From assembly GCA_947396885.1 (NCBI GenBank), contig OX377202.1:105584198-105648197 (forward strand): a stretch of DNA of 64,000 nucleotides. Direction: 5' to 3'. This DNA is from Heligmosomoides polygyrus polygyrus. Its lineage: Eukaryota > Nematoda > Chromadorea > Rhabditida > Heligmosomidae. The notes under the pieces were generated by a model. That model had not been told where the DNA came from, made no database searches, and was given only the letters and a program-made list of their open reading frames with translations. The translations under genes were made by a program, and so were the position numbers. Below are positions 21,841 through 31,859 of this stretch, piece after piece (within the stretch, counting starts at the first letter, position 1; the number at the start of each line of letters is the position of its first letter).

Positions 21841-21915
21841 GTCAGCGACGGGAACCGAACCAATGAACCCAGTCCTTTACAGCGAGCACTCTACCACTGC
21901 GCCGCCGCCGCTGCT
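21841..21915 (-). other. tRNA-like sequence in the right fold-back arm
   Basis: This is the mirror of 20932-21007 and better preserved. On the minus strand it has GGCGCAGTGGTAGAGTGCTC (box A) and TTGGTTCGGTTCCCGTC (box B), with terminal pairing CAGCGGC/GTCGCTG allowing a wobble. It could serve as an RNA polymerase III promoter module. No introns, canonical discriminator or clear anticodon stem can be assigned with confidence. Confidence 0.55.
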
Positions 21916-22896
21916 GCCGTTGCTGATAGCCGAACAGCTGATTTCCGCCCAATATTGCGCCCAACGCTGATTGAGCGCGCCTAATACATAGAAGACATCG
22001 CGGCTTCCGCCGGTCATAACTCGCTTAGGAGGTCCATTTAGCAAATTTGGTCTACTTATCTGTGATCAGCGTCTCGAGCTCTTTCACGTGATATAGGTCT
22101 CATTCCGAAGTTCCATGGGAAGCTGACGGCATTCCCTGGTAAGTACTTTATAGAAGGTTAGGAGCCAAAAAAGAAGTAGCTAAAAGAAGTTATAAGAGCT
22201 ATCCTAATCTTATCCTAGCTAATGCAGAGCTCATCGTAGGTTGGATATTTATTCAGTGCTTATAAACCTACGATTTCCTTTCCAAATATCGATTGACAGG
22301 TATTGTGGCACATTTTTTTGCGAAGGATGAAACACTTGTTACCTGATAGGTCAAGGGCTATTGCATTTGCATTCCTCAACGTTGGAAGCACTGCTTCGTC
22401 ACCCTGATTCTTAAAAAAGAGCCAGCTAGCAATCCTGAAAACTACCGGCCGGTGAGCATTACATCTGTGTTCTGTAGGCTTTTTGAGAAGGTGCTTAAGG
22501 AGCACATGCTTATCCACATTCATGCCAATGGCATTTTCCCTCCGAATCAGCATGGTTTTTCTTCTGGCAGGTCTGTTCAAACGAATCTCTTAGAATGTCT
22601 ACATGACTGCACGGAAGCAGTGGACAGAAAGCACAGATGTGATGTCGTTTACTTTGACTTTGCTAAGGCATTTGATAGAGGGTCTCACCAAAAGTTTGTT
22701 GTCAAACTAGAGAGATATAAGTTCCACCCCATTGTAATTAAATGGATTGCTCAGTATCTCACTGGTAGAACGTTTCAGGTCAAGGTTGAGAATTCTTTTT
22801 CAAGCGTAAGGTGGGTAGAAAGTGGTGTTCCACAAGGAGCGGTACTCTCTCCTATACTCTTCAACATCTATACTGCAGAGCTTCCAAATATTGTGC

Positions 22897-22903
22897 AGCA
22901 ATG
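22897..22903. repeat. Target-site duplication AGCAATG, left copy
   Basis: The seven bases AGCAATG at 22897-22903 recur at 24131-24137 immediately after copy B's tail. This marks the insertion point of B inside A. Confidence 0.85.
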
Positions 22904-24130
22904 AGAAAAAAAGCTGTGATGTGATATACTTCGATTTTTCGAAGGCGTTCGATCGTGTGAGCCATTCAAAACTCATTTTTAAGCTTGAAAAGTTGGGATT
23001 CCACCCAAAGCTTATAAGTTGGTTTAAGGAATTCATTAGTGGAAGAACCTTCCAGGTTAGAGTTAACCAGTCGTTTTCTGGGGTCAAGGAAGTCTTGAGC
23101 GGTGTCCCGCAAGGAGGGGTACTTTCCCCAGTCCTATTCGCTATCTACACTGCTGATTTAGTTCAGAAGGTCCAAGAGGTTGGTATCAAGTGCATGCAGT
23201 ATGCAGATGACTTTAAGATTTACGGAGAGCTTAGTCAATCTGAAAATCTTCAAATAGCTATAGATGTAGTGGCTCAATGGGCCAATGAGTGGGCCCTATG
23301 TACCCCTCGCTCCGGAAAAGACTTTACACATGAGAATAGGAGGGTCTGAATGCTCAACAAGGTACGCAGTGCATGATACCATTATACCTCACGTGGAAAG
23401 TGTTGTTGATTTAGGTTTCGCTTATAATAGCAAATTAAACTTTTCTGAACATTACAAAGTTATTTGTGTAAGGGCCAATGCACGTACCTATCAGCTTTTT
23501 AAGAGATTGACCACAAGAAATAAGGAGACTTTGACTAAAGCATACAAAATATATATAAGACCACTGGTGGAGTGTGGAACTACCGTATTTGCCCCACACA
23601 AGGTGAAGGATATAGAGGCTATAGAAAAAGTGCAAAACAACTTCTGCGTAAGGTGATCATCCATTATGGAGGATTTTTCACTCCAGAATACCAAAATCCA
23701 AAATCAGAAATAGTTTTTTGGGACTACACTCACTCCAGTCAAGAAGGAAGTTAAGAGATGTCTGCATGGTGTTTAAAATCATTTCGGGAATCTGTGATGT
23801 CGACAAATCAGCATTTTACAGCCTTGCTTCATCGCGGACGCGAGGAGGTATGTAATGTAAAAATAGTTTGCTCAAAACCTAAGAGCAGCATCAGATCTCA
23901 CACCTTCACTGTGCGAGCTGGCTCCGCCTATGTTAATCTAAGGACCGAACTCGATCCACTGCCAATGAACTTTCGGTCTCTCAAGCGTATGGCATCTAAA
24001 GCTGTTTTGTCATATTAGTCGCACTCAGAATTGTTACTTGATAATGAAGCGAATTTGGAATGTATGTTGTTGCTAATCGATGTTATCTCACGTCTGTCTT
24101 ATACAGCGTAATAAATTGATTGATTGATTG
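22904..24130 (+). mobile_element. Non-LTR retrotransposon B, 5'-truncated, nested in A
   Basis: It starts abruptly in the reverse-transcriptase domain (C-D-V-I-Y-F-D-F-S-K-A-F-D-R). It keeps S-G-V-P-Q-G-G-V-L-S-P-V-L and an intact Y-A-D-D at 23200-23211. The frame breaks near 23300 and continues in the next frame as P-E-K-T-L-H-M-R-I-G to 23656. Another shift leads to a C-terminal part at 23758-24015. The 3' end is an ATTG/TTGA repeat tail (24115-24130). The 7-bp target duplication and similar motifs show that a member of the same family jumped into A. It cannot move by itself. Confidence 0.85.
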
Positions 24131-24137
24131 AGCAATG
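24131..24137. repeat. Target-site duplication AGCAATG, right copy
   Basis: This matches 22897-22903. Reading across the two copies with B removed restores the frame of element A. Confidence 0.85.
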
Positions 24138-25146
24138 CGATGTTACTATGAAAATGTATGCTATCGATGTGAAGATCTATAGAACTATAACAAGGCACGA
24201 GGAAGTTTGTTTGATGCAGAACGCAATAGATTTGTTGGCGAGTTGGGCAGATAGATGGCAACTTCCTCTCTCTCTCCACAAAAAACTGTTGTTTTGCACC
24301 TAAATTCCGGCACATCAACCCATCCATATATGTACAACATAAACGGGTGTACGTTAGCAGCTGTGGACTCTGTTAAAGACCTGGGCTTTCATTATGATGA
24401 TAATCTAGACTTTGGGAAGCATATCCGAGAGGTTTTAACTTAGCCATGCTACAAACGTCGAACATCTCTAGTGCTTTAACTACTAAGAATAAATCCATTC
24501 TACTTAAGGTATACAAAACCTACGTACGCCCTCTTGTTGAATCTAGTGCCTCTGTCTTCGCTCCTTATAAGAAAAAGGACATATGCAGAATGGAGAAGGT
24601 ACAAAACAATTTCACTCGCAAACTTCTCCTTCGAACAAGCTTCTTATACTCGCGAGTACCAAAAGCTTCAATTAGAAACAAATATCTCGGTATACCGACC
24701 CTAGAATCTCGTCGCAAAGTATTCGATATGTGTCTTGTACATAAACTGCTGAACTTCACACCTGCTTCTGGGCCTTGTAAATTCTTTAAAACGAAGAAAT
24801 CTCTAACACGAGGGGAACCTGAAAAGTTATCTCTTCCTCGCCCAGAACCCGACTACGAGCCACATCGTTCACATATAGAGCTGGCAGCTTGTACTTAAAA
24901 ATTGCTAAACATATTCAGTCTCCCGTAACTCCGGGACAAATGAAAAGCCGTGTAGGTATTGTCTTGCTTAGAAACGAGATTTCTTAAACAGTATATGACT
25001 TTGCATCCCGGCGTTGTTGTTGACTAGTTCTTTGTTCTGGATTTTATTTGTTTTCATTGTTTGCTAGTTTATACACGCAGTTGTCGTTGTACATTGACTG
25101 CTTTTCAACGATTGCCTTATGCAAGCGTAATAAACATAAACATATT

Positions 25147-25989
25147 GCATTTACAGACCATACACAGCTCATATGCTTCACAAGTCCATATGTGGAGTGC
25201 ATGGCGCATTCTCTTGGCAGCAGGCAGCCAATATAATGATCCTACTGAACGACCCCTTCTCTCCCACTCGCCCTTATAGTGATGTTGAAACAGGAAATTT
25301 TAATCTTCTTCACATGAAAAGCTGAGGGACAAAATCATAGGCGCATTTTGCACACTTCCAAACGATTTTCATATTTTTTCCACTAATATGTTTTTGATAA
25401 CGGAGCCTTGCAGTTATAGCGATAATCTTTGAAAATGCTTTAAAAAATTAAAATTTTGAACCAAAACCTAGAAGCTAGGGGGTAAATAGGGCGGGATACT
25501 GTAATTTATCCGAAAATTGTTTGCTAAGCATCTGAAGTGTTCGAATCTTCTGCCGCACTCTGTTTATTTATTTTACTGTTTAATTATTTATTTATTACAC
25601 GATTAGATTTGCGTGAACGCTGATGCAAAAAAATGTTACCAAAGGAACAACAACAACAAACAGGAAATTTCAGATCCATGCTAGTCAAAGGAGGGCGCGG
25701 CTAGGAAACTGAAACTAACACAAGCATTATGTCCTCTTCCGGTTAGGAAATGTCAAGGAAAAATCTTCTCCTCGACCGACTGGTATCGCCTTTGTGAAGT
25801 AGTTCACATTCAATTCCACATTTCACATTCAAATTAAGCCAACAGTGTGGGCTGCTCTCCTCTTTACAGATCCGAAAAATTATTTTTTCTAGGGAGTACA
25901 TATCTATACTTACTGAGCACAAAAAAGTAGAAGAAAACGTCCAAAATTATGGGGCTAAATTCCTCAAATTCAAGAGAGGGGTTTCGAGC
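25147..25989. other. Intergenic sequence with a small fold-back fragment
   Basis: At about 25185-25225 the words GGAGTGCATGGCGCATTCTC match the arms of the Tc-type fold-back family. The rest is AT-rich with a CAA run near 25650. I see no gene. Confidence 0.4.
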
Positions 25990-26185
25990 TCCCATGGAAC
26001 TTCAAGTTGAGACCAGGATCATTAGAAAGAGCTCGGAGTGCTGATTACGAATATGGGCGTCAAAATTGCAATATGAAATTTCTGAGCGAGTTATGGCTTG
26101 CCGAAATCTGGAGGCTCACCACAGACTGGCCGTGCGACACAGCTAGCGCGAGAGTTGTGAGTCATCGGACCTCCGTAAGAAGCTG

Positions 26186-26255
26186 CGGCAGTGGCACAGG
26201 GGTAGTGCTCCTTCTCGTCAGGCGAACATCGTTGGTTCGGCTCCCATTGCTGCCG
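26186..26255 (+). other. tRNA-like sequence, left arm
   Basis: CAGTGGCACAGGGGTAGTGC resembles a box A region and GTTGGTTCGGCTCCCATTGC a box B. Spacing between them is tRNA-like. It mirrors 26878-26951. Confidence 0.5.
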
Positions 26256-26451
26256 GTTTTTTGCAAATCATAATTTATCTTCGAAATGACCTTTTAATCT
26301 GAGTTATGACACCTGTCTGATTAAATGGCCGCGAAAACTAGCATACACGTTTATAAAAATGCTTGAAATCAAAGAACTGCTATGGTGACAATTTATTTAC
26401 TATTTTGCACAAATAGAGACCAAATCATATATTGGACAGCTAGAGGTGTTT

Positions 26452-26634
26452 CTAACAAGCTTGGTATTCGTGAAACAAAACAAAAAAAATGTGTGAAGCT
26501 GCAGCACCGTCACGTAGAACAGCTGCGAACCTTCTAGCGATCTTCTTCTCTTCAGGAATTAGTGCATCGTTGCCGTCAGCCAACCCAAATTCAGCGAGAA
26601 GAATGGGCACCACTTTTGCTGGTGAAAATGACAT
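26452..26634 (-). CDS. Unidentified open frame in the fold-back loop
   Basis: On the minus strand an ATG at 26634 opens a frame reading M-S-F-S-P-A-K-V-V-P-I-L-L-A-E-F-G-L-A-D-G and further E-E-K-K-I-A-R-R-F-A-A-V-L-R-D-G-A-A-A before running into the arm. The composition is alternating hydrophobic and charged, like a helical protein, unlike the surrounding low-complexity sequence. It may be an exon captured from a host gene or a remnant of an element-encoded protein. No family is recognised. Confidence 0.35.
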   Translation of the reverse strand: MSFSPAKVVPILLAEFGLADGNDALIPEEKKIARRFAAVLRDGAAASHIFFVLFHEYQAC

Positions 26635-26877
26635 AGTGAGTGAAGAAAAAGCAGTAGATTAACCACATTTTGTTGTGCTTTTACCTCTAGTTGTTCAACA
26701 TATGATTTTGAGTCTATTTGTGCAAAATAGTAAGCAAAAATGTCACCATAGCGTTTTTTTGCCTTCAAGCACTTTTACAAACGTGTATAGTAGTTTTCGC
26801 GGCCAATTTAATCAGACACGTGTCATAATTCAGAAAAAAGGTTATTTCGAAGAGAAATTATGATTTGCAAAAAAACT

Positions 26878-26951
26878 GGCAGCAGGAGGAACCGAACCAA
26901 CAACGTCGCACCTGACGAGCAGGAGCACTACCCCTGCGCCACCACCGCAGC
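26878..26951 (-). other. tRNA-like sequence, right arm
   Basis: On the minus strand GGTGGTGGCGCAGGGGTAGT (box A) and GTTGGTTCGGTTCC (box B) are both well matched. The acceptor-like ends pair only partly, so this is a pol III promoter-like module rather than a clear tRNA. Confidence 0.55.
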
Positions 26952-27179
26952 TTCTCACGGAGCCCCGATGACTCACAACTCTCGCGCCAGCTGTGTCGCA
27001 CGACCAGTCTCTGATGAGGCCACCCAATTTCGGCAGGCCATAACTCGCTCAGGAATTTCATTTTGCAATTTTGACACCCATGTTCGTAATCAGCATTCCG
27101 AGCTCTTTCTAACGATCCTGATCACAACTTGAAGATCCACGGAAGGTCGAAAGGCAAAGGGAAGATGCTACACGTTTGT

Positions 27180-27490
27180 CCTTCGGAAAAAATGTCGAAT
27201 TTTCGAATAACCGAATAAATTTGGGTATTCAAAACGTCGAATTTGAATGATTTCCGATTGAGCGAATTCCATTCGTTTCCCAAGATGTTGAACTTCGAAT
27301 TATCGAATATTAGTCGGTTTTAGAGATGTAGAATTTTCAAGTGATCGATTATCAATCGCTATTCAACTCGTCAAATTTCGAACCGTATTAATGTTAACTT
27401 AACTTAATTAGCTAATATTATTTGGCTTTCGAAGCACGAATGTTGGAACAATCGAATTTCCCAAATATTCATTCGAATTAATTCGATTCG
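27180..27490. repeat. Cluster of TTCGAAT / ATTCGAA motifs
   Basis: Within about 300 bp TCGAAT-type words recur more than ten times in both orientations, giving many overlapping short hairpins. It is followed by a 13-base C run near 27520. No element ends could be fixed. Confidence 0.5.
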
Positions 27491-27934
27491 AAAAAGGTAT
27501 AGTGGGTATGCGGTGACACCCCCCCCCCCTCCACCTAGCAGTACACATACCAGCGAATGAATAAATAGGGTGTATGATGAATGCTAATTCATGGATGTGT
27601 TTCTACCGTCTACCCTGAGCATAACTGTTGATGAATCCGATTACAGATGTAACGAATTCAAACATAAGTGCAGTTTTTTAAAAGGCGAACCTGTGGGAAG
27701 TTTATGCATACTGTGAGTATTGTGAAAAGCTCAAACAGCATTGAAAATTCTAGAACTCACACGTGCATGGCCCATGCCCTAGGAGTCTGCAAACGACAGG
27801 AAAGTCGCGTTTAATTGCCCAAGTCAAACAGCTCATGAATTTAATTCTCTTCTTATAGCGAGTCTGAAACGGGAATTTTACTCGAAAATCTTGGAAAAGG
27901 CTGCCGTCTATTTAGCGTAGTCGCAATGGGTTAG

Positions 27935-29380
27935 GGGTCGTTTAGTGGATTACGAGAGAAAATGCCCGAACCGCGCCGCGTCTGTTTCGGTGCGAGAAAA
28001 TGCCCGCAACCAGGGGAGAAAATGCCCATGACCAGGGGAGAAAATGCCCGCGACCAGGGAAGAAAATGCCCGCAGCCAGGGGAAAAATGTCCACAGCCAG
28101 GGAAGAAAATATCTGCGGCCACTGAACGGTTTTCGATAGGGTCCACTACAACAACCACAACAACAAAACACATGGTAATCACGTGGACAGGGATACGGTA
28201 TTTTTCTCATGCCGTCGAGTAAAGGGCATGAGAAATCGTGGGCGTGGCAGCTGAAGCTCTGGCACCATCATTTGGATTCCCTAGCAGACTTGATGGTCTT
28301 ACCGTGATAGAGAAGCTTTGGAGAATATGAGGAGAGATTCTCGTTACAACAGGCATGCTCAACGGTTAAATTAGCACCAACGGTGTTTTATGTGAAAAGA
28401 ACACTTGAAAACACTGAAAGGAGTGAAAAAAGCGTTTTCGCCAAAATCTCAATTTCTAGAACGTAAAACAAGCACATCAACGGAACCTGGTAACTTAGAG
28501 CTACTTTTCGAAGCACTGAGCTGCGGAACTGTAGGCCACCTCAATTTTTGAGTTTGTTTTTGAGCCACATGAACGAGTGTAGGGTACATGTACTTCAAAG
28601 TCATGAGAAGTAGAAAATGAAAAAATGACAGAACTTATCTAGGAATTTGTTTACAAATAGGTTTTTAGGTTTTACTGAGGTTTCACTGAGTCTTTCTGAT
28701 GAAGTCTTCATTTTTGACCAACCATTTCCTTCTTTACTAGAACAGGATTTGAACATAGATATTTCAACATACATTGCTTTTCAAGTGATTCTCATCTGAT
28801 ACACCGTTAGCATCGCATTATGTATATTGCTTGGTGGAGTGAACGATAGAAAGCAGAAGAATGAATCACACTTCTCTCGTTGCGGCTTTTATACAACGAG
28901 AAATAGAGAATGAACTGATAATAAACTGATGAGTGTTATCGTTCAGATAAATCGTAAATACTTGTTGTGCATTTTTTTATTGTTTTTCTCAGTATAGGAT
29001 CTTCTATTTTGGTTCGCTTTATCTGATATTTCCACATATCCCACTAACGGATTTAAATATCTGAATGGTTAGTTGCAACATAGGTTTTACTAAAAACCCT
29101 ATTAAAATGACCAGAACCTGCGGTGTAGCACCTCGCCAAAAATCTTTCAAGGCTTTCTCGAAATATAGAGTGTTTTTTCCAACATGAAGTTCTGCGATCA
29201 ACTTCTTATTAGAGCTTTGGTACGAATGAAACGTTGCGGAAATAGACTGCTGGTCGCGGGCATTTTCTCTCTTGGTTGCGGGCATTTTCTCCCCTGGTCG
29301 CGGGCATTTTCTCCCCTGGTCGCGGGCATTTTCTCCCTATCCGCACGCAACGCGCGCCGTGAGATTCAGGCATTTTCTCC
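27935..29380. mobile_element. Composite element with inverted 21-bp minisatellites at its ends
   Basis: At 27955-28115 about seven copies of GGAGAAAATGCCCGCGACCA stand in a row. At 29247-29380 about four copies of the complement (GGTCGCGGGCATTTTCTCCC) stand in opposite orientation. The left outer flank GGGGTCGTTTAGTG matches the ends of the neighbouring TCGTTTAGTG MITE family. The 1.1 kb between is AT-rich with no gene recognised. Confidence 0.6.
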
Positions 29381-29512
29381 GTAGACCCGTTTAGTGTGCG
29401 CGCGACGCGCGACGCGAGGCCATGTGTAGTGGTCGAATTGATCGATCGCGTCGTTCGATCAATTTGTCCACTACGCATGCATCGCGTCGCGCGCACATTA
29501 AACGACCCCTTA
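29381..29512. repeat. MITE, CGTTTAGTGTGCGCG family
   Basis: Ends GACCCGTTTAGTGTGCGCGC and CATTAAACGACCCCTTA are inverted, with a centre of GATCGATCG-type words. It ends four bases before mariner element 2. Confidence 0.75.
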
Positions 29513-29515
29513 GCA

Positions 29516-30741
29516 TTAGGTTGTCCGGAAAGTTTTTAGACCAATGTCGCAGATCATTGTATACTTAATAACTTTATTAACAACCGCTGTCTTTCAACAA
29601 GATATTCACCATTATGACCTACCGCATACTGCCATCTTTCCGGTGGAGAGCGAATACCACGAGCGAAGAACTCCGGAGACTTGGACAAAAAGGAGTTGTT
29701 GACACCACTTTTGGCTTCTTCCCGATTTGCGAACTTTTTTCAGGTAAGAAAGACTGCAGCTACCGGAAAGCGTCGTAGTCACTGGGTGCCAGATCGGGTG
29801 AGTACGGCGGATGGGATACCAGTTCAATCCCGAGTTCCTCCAATTTCTTCTGCGTATTCTTTGCTGTGTGAGGTCTGGCGTTATCCATGAGAAGAAGAAT
29901 TTTTCCTCTTCCGGAATTGCGATTACGTAGGATTTCGCTCATTTTCTCCAGCTGAGCGCAAAACATGTTCGACTCTACCATGGAACCGGTAGGAACCAAC
30001 TCGCAGAATACGGGGCCATTGATGTCCCACCAGAAGGAAGGCAGCTCCTTTTTGTCGTGATTAAGACGTTTCGGCTGTGGTTGGGGCAACTCATCGAACT
30101 CCACCCAGTGCTTGCAACGCACCAAATTGTCGTAGACGCAGTACTTTTCATCCATCGTGACGATGGAGTCGATCAAAGCAAATGTACGGCGACGGCTGGG
30201 GAGAGAAGTGCTGGTATCAACCTGCTTCCGTTTGTCCGGAGGCGTCAAAGCATGTGGTACGACTCGAGGCAACTTCGCGGCTTTGCCAGAAGACCAAAGA
30301 ACATCGTGTGCTGCGGGCTTAGGAGTACTTGTAAGGTCTGAAAGTTCGCGTACAGAAAGATCAGGTCGAGCACCGCAGGTGGCAGGCTGTTCCGCGTATT
30401 GGTCGACATGTGCGTTGGGAATCCTCGAGCAATTCGTCACCGTTGCCGAACTTGCGGTTTCGATTGACGCACGTCGCTAGAGAAGGGGCTTGCTCCTTCA
30501 TTGTCTCCTGTAGAAAGCGATGGGCCTCGTTCGCGGATCGGCCGGAGCGGTACTGTAGAAGGAGAGCTGGTCGGTAGAGCATCTTCTTGTCGTCCATTGC
30601 GAAGGCACCACTGGGAACTACATACGCAGGACATAAAACACCGCTCTCCTAACTCCGGCCCGCTCACAACTTCGGTTGGCAAAGATACGTTGTTTTGAAT
30701 CTGACCATGCAATTAGTCTAAAAACTTCCCGGACAACCTAA
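29516..30741 (-). mobile_element. Mariner element 2, full length
   Basis: Left end TTAGGTTGTCCGGAAAGTTT and right end, on the complement, TTAGGTTGTCCGGGAAGTTT are inverted repeats. The right flank is TA (30742-30743). The left flank is CA (29514-29515), probably a mutated TA. The length of 1226 bp is usual. The transposase is on the minus strand and broken. Its ends differ from those of element 1, so the two come from different mariner lineages. Confidence 0.9.
29612..30597 (-). pseudogene. Mariner transposase, several frameshifts
   Basis: The N-terminal part begins at ATG 30597 (M-D-D-K-K-M-L-Y-R) and is followed by the R-S-A-N-E-A-H-R helix-turn-helix region. Near 30420 the frame shifts into the one carrying V-T-M-D-E-K-Y-C-V-Y (first Asp), L-L-L-M-D-N-A-R-P-H (second Asp) and Y-S-P-D-L-A-P-S-D-Y-D (third Asp). 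Near 29770 it shifts again for the last 50 residues. All three catalytic aspartates remain, but at least two shifts separate them, so no working enzyme can be made. It resembles the D-N-A-R-P-H mariner group of nematodes and insects. Confidence 0.88.
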
Positions 30742-30879
30742 TACCATTTTTTCTTCGAGAATTATTGATCAATTTTAGGTCTTCCTTATAAACACAGACA
30801 TCCAGAGCTGTGATAAACCTGAAACCTTAACCTGAAACATACAGTGCATCACAAAGAAAGTCAGTTGTAATGTTAATCT

Positions 30880-31005
30880 AAGAGGTCATCCGCGGTGCGT
30901 AATGATAAGCAGCTCCATATTGATTTACAGCGCCACTCAATCGATATGGAGCTTGCCACTAAACCGCGTCGAGCCGCGATGAAACTCTGAACGTCCCCTA
31001 ATACC
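30880..31005. repeat. MITE-like palindrome
   Basis: AGCTCCATATTGATTTACAG is mirrored by TCAATCGATATGGAGCT around 30945. The outer parts (GGTCATCCGCGGTGCG / CGCGATGAAACTCTGAAC) are only loosely paired. It resembles the 39017-39157 element. Confidence 0.5.
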
Positions 31006-31161
31006 GACCTTAGCAATATTTCTTCTTATCATTTTTTGCACGTGTTTGTGTTTTACACCATTTTCACTCAAATTGAACACTCAGCCAATTGAGTTTAAAA
31101 ATTTCGAAGTGAAATACATGGATATCCTGCTCCAATACACTAGCGACTAGACGCCAAAACT

Positions 31162-31290
31162 ATGCATACGTCAAGTGGAAGAGTTTACTGCAACAATAAC
31201 AACAAGTCCTTCGGAATAAGCAATAATTCGACAGCAAGTGGGATGACGGCGGTGAAATCGGCGAGCGGCCGGCAGATAAAGGGCGAAGTT
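31162..31290 (+). CDS. Possible short coding segment interrupted by MITEs
   Basis: An ATG at 31162 opens M-H-T-S-S-G-R-V-Y-C-N-N-N-N-K-S-F-G-I-S, Ser/Asn-rich, up to the MITE at 31293. The 35 bases between this MITE and the next (31507-31540) could also be coding (E-V-I-A-L-A-L-G-G-F-L). No splice signals confirm it. Confidence 0.15.
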
Positions 31291-31292
31291 CT

Positions 31293-31506
31293 GGGCCCGG
31301 ATTCATCAAGGCGCATACCCACGGAGATGCTGGGTATAGGGGGTAGACATACCCACGATTCATGATAAATCTTACCCGCAAAATCGTGGGTATATCAGTG
31401 GGTAGAGAAAACCCTCCCATGGTTCCTTTCATGAATACGAATCGTACCCACTACCCACTGCTTAGGGTATCTCTACCTATACCCATTGCTTGATGAATCC
31501 GGGCTC
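31293..31506. repeat. MITE, GGATTCATCAA family, long form
   Basis: GGGCCCGGATTCATCAAG and CTTGATGAATCCGGGCTC are inverted ends. Inside are several inverted ACCCACGAT / ATCGTGGGT blocks. At 214 bp it is longer than the 140-bp members, with an extra inner palindrome. Confidence 0.75.
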
Positions 31507-31540
31507 TGAAGTGATTGCGTTGGCGCTTGGCGGCTTCCTG

Positions 31541-31702
31541 GCGCCGGATTCATCAACGACTAGCCCGCGGGTATAAGGGTAGAGATACCTACGATGTAGT
31601 CTGCGTCTTTGACTCTTACCTTATCTCTATCTGGCTCTTATCTTATCTCTACCCCTTGTACTCCGCACACCAACGGGTTTAATTGTTGATGAATTCGGCC
31701 CC
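31541..31702. repeat. MITE, GGATTCATCAA family
   Basis: GCGCCGGATTCATCAACGAC and TTGTTGATGAATTCGGCCCC are the ends. The inner GGTATAAGGGTAGAGATACC hairpin differs from other members. It lies 35 bases from the preceding copy. Confidence 0.7.
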
Positions 31703-31859
31703 TGGTCGACTGCGACGCGTTGCGCGCGCCCGGCGGCGACTGACTCTGAATGCTCGGGGGCGCCTCTATATGCGGCCTGCCGGTGACAAGCTCCGCCCAC
31801 GCCATCTTCTATTGGTTCTCATCCTAATGCACGCGCCCTTTGGGCTATGGCGCCAACAG

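Larger units (their letters stand above)
20708..22140. mobile_element. Fold-back element of 1.43 kb with tRNA-like sequence in both arms
   Basis: The outer ends ACCAGGGAATGCCGTCAGC (20708) and GCTGACGGCATTCCCTGGT (22122-22140) are perfect inverted copies. Arms continue for about 500 bp with CCATGGAACTTCGGAATGAG and its mirror. Each arm contains a tRNA-like segment (separate entries). The centre (21300-21680) is a 125-bp tandem repeat. A second member of the family is at 25990-27142, and fragments lie near 43190-43230 and 41315-41350. Confidence 0.85.
22378..25146 (+). mobile_element. Non-LTR retrotransposon A, CR1/Jockey-like, interrupted by copy B
   Basis: The reverse-transcriptase frame is visible from about 22378: N-Y-R-P-V-S-I-T (finger motif), then F-D-F-A-K-A-F-D-R and S-G-V-P-Q-G-A-V-L-S-P-I-L. 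It is broken at 22903 by insertion of copy B and resumes in frame at 24138 with C-D-V-T-M-K-M-Y-A-I-D-V-K. The catalytic Y-A-D-D is Y-A-I-D here, so the polymerase is dead even without the insertion. Later parts include Y-V-R-P-L-V-E, E-K-V-Q-N-N-F-T-R and a C-terminal end near 24895. The 3' end has an AATAAACATAAACATA tail near 25130-25146. The 5' end and endonuclease domain are missing. Confidence 0.85.
25990..27142. mobile_element. Fold-back element of 1.15 kb, tRNA-like family, with an open frame in the loop
   Basis: Arms of about 450-500 bp run from CCATGGAACTTCAAGTTGAG to the mirrored CTTGAAGATCCACGG. Inner arm parts also mirror, for example ACTATTTTGCACAAATAGA at 26400 with TCTATTTGTGCAAAATAGT at 26714. 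The arms share CCATGGAACTTC and GAAAGAGCTCG with the element at 20708-22140. The central, unpaired 26460-26680 contains an open frame on the minus strand. Confidence 0.85.
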
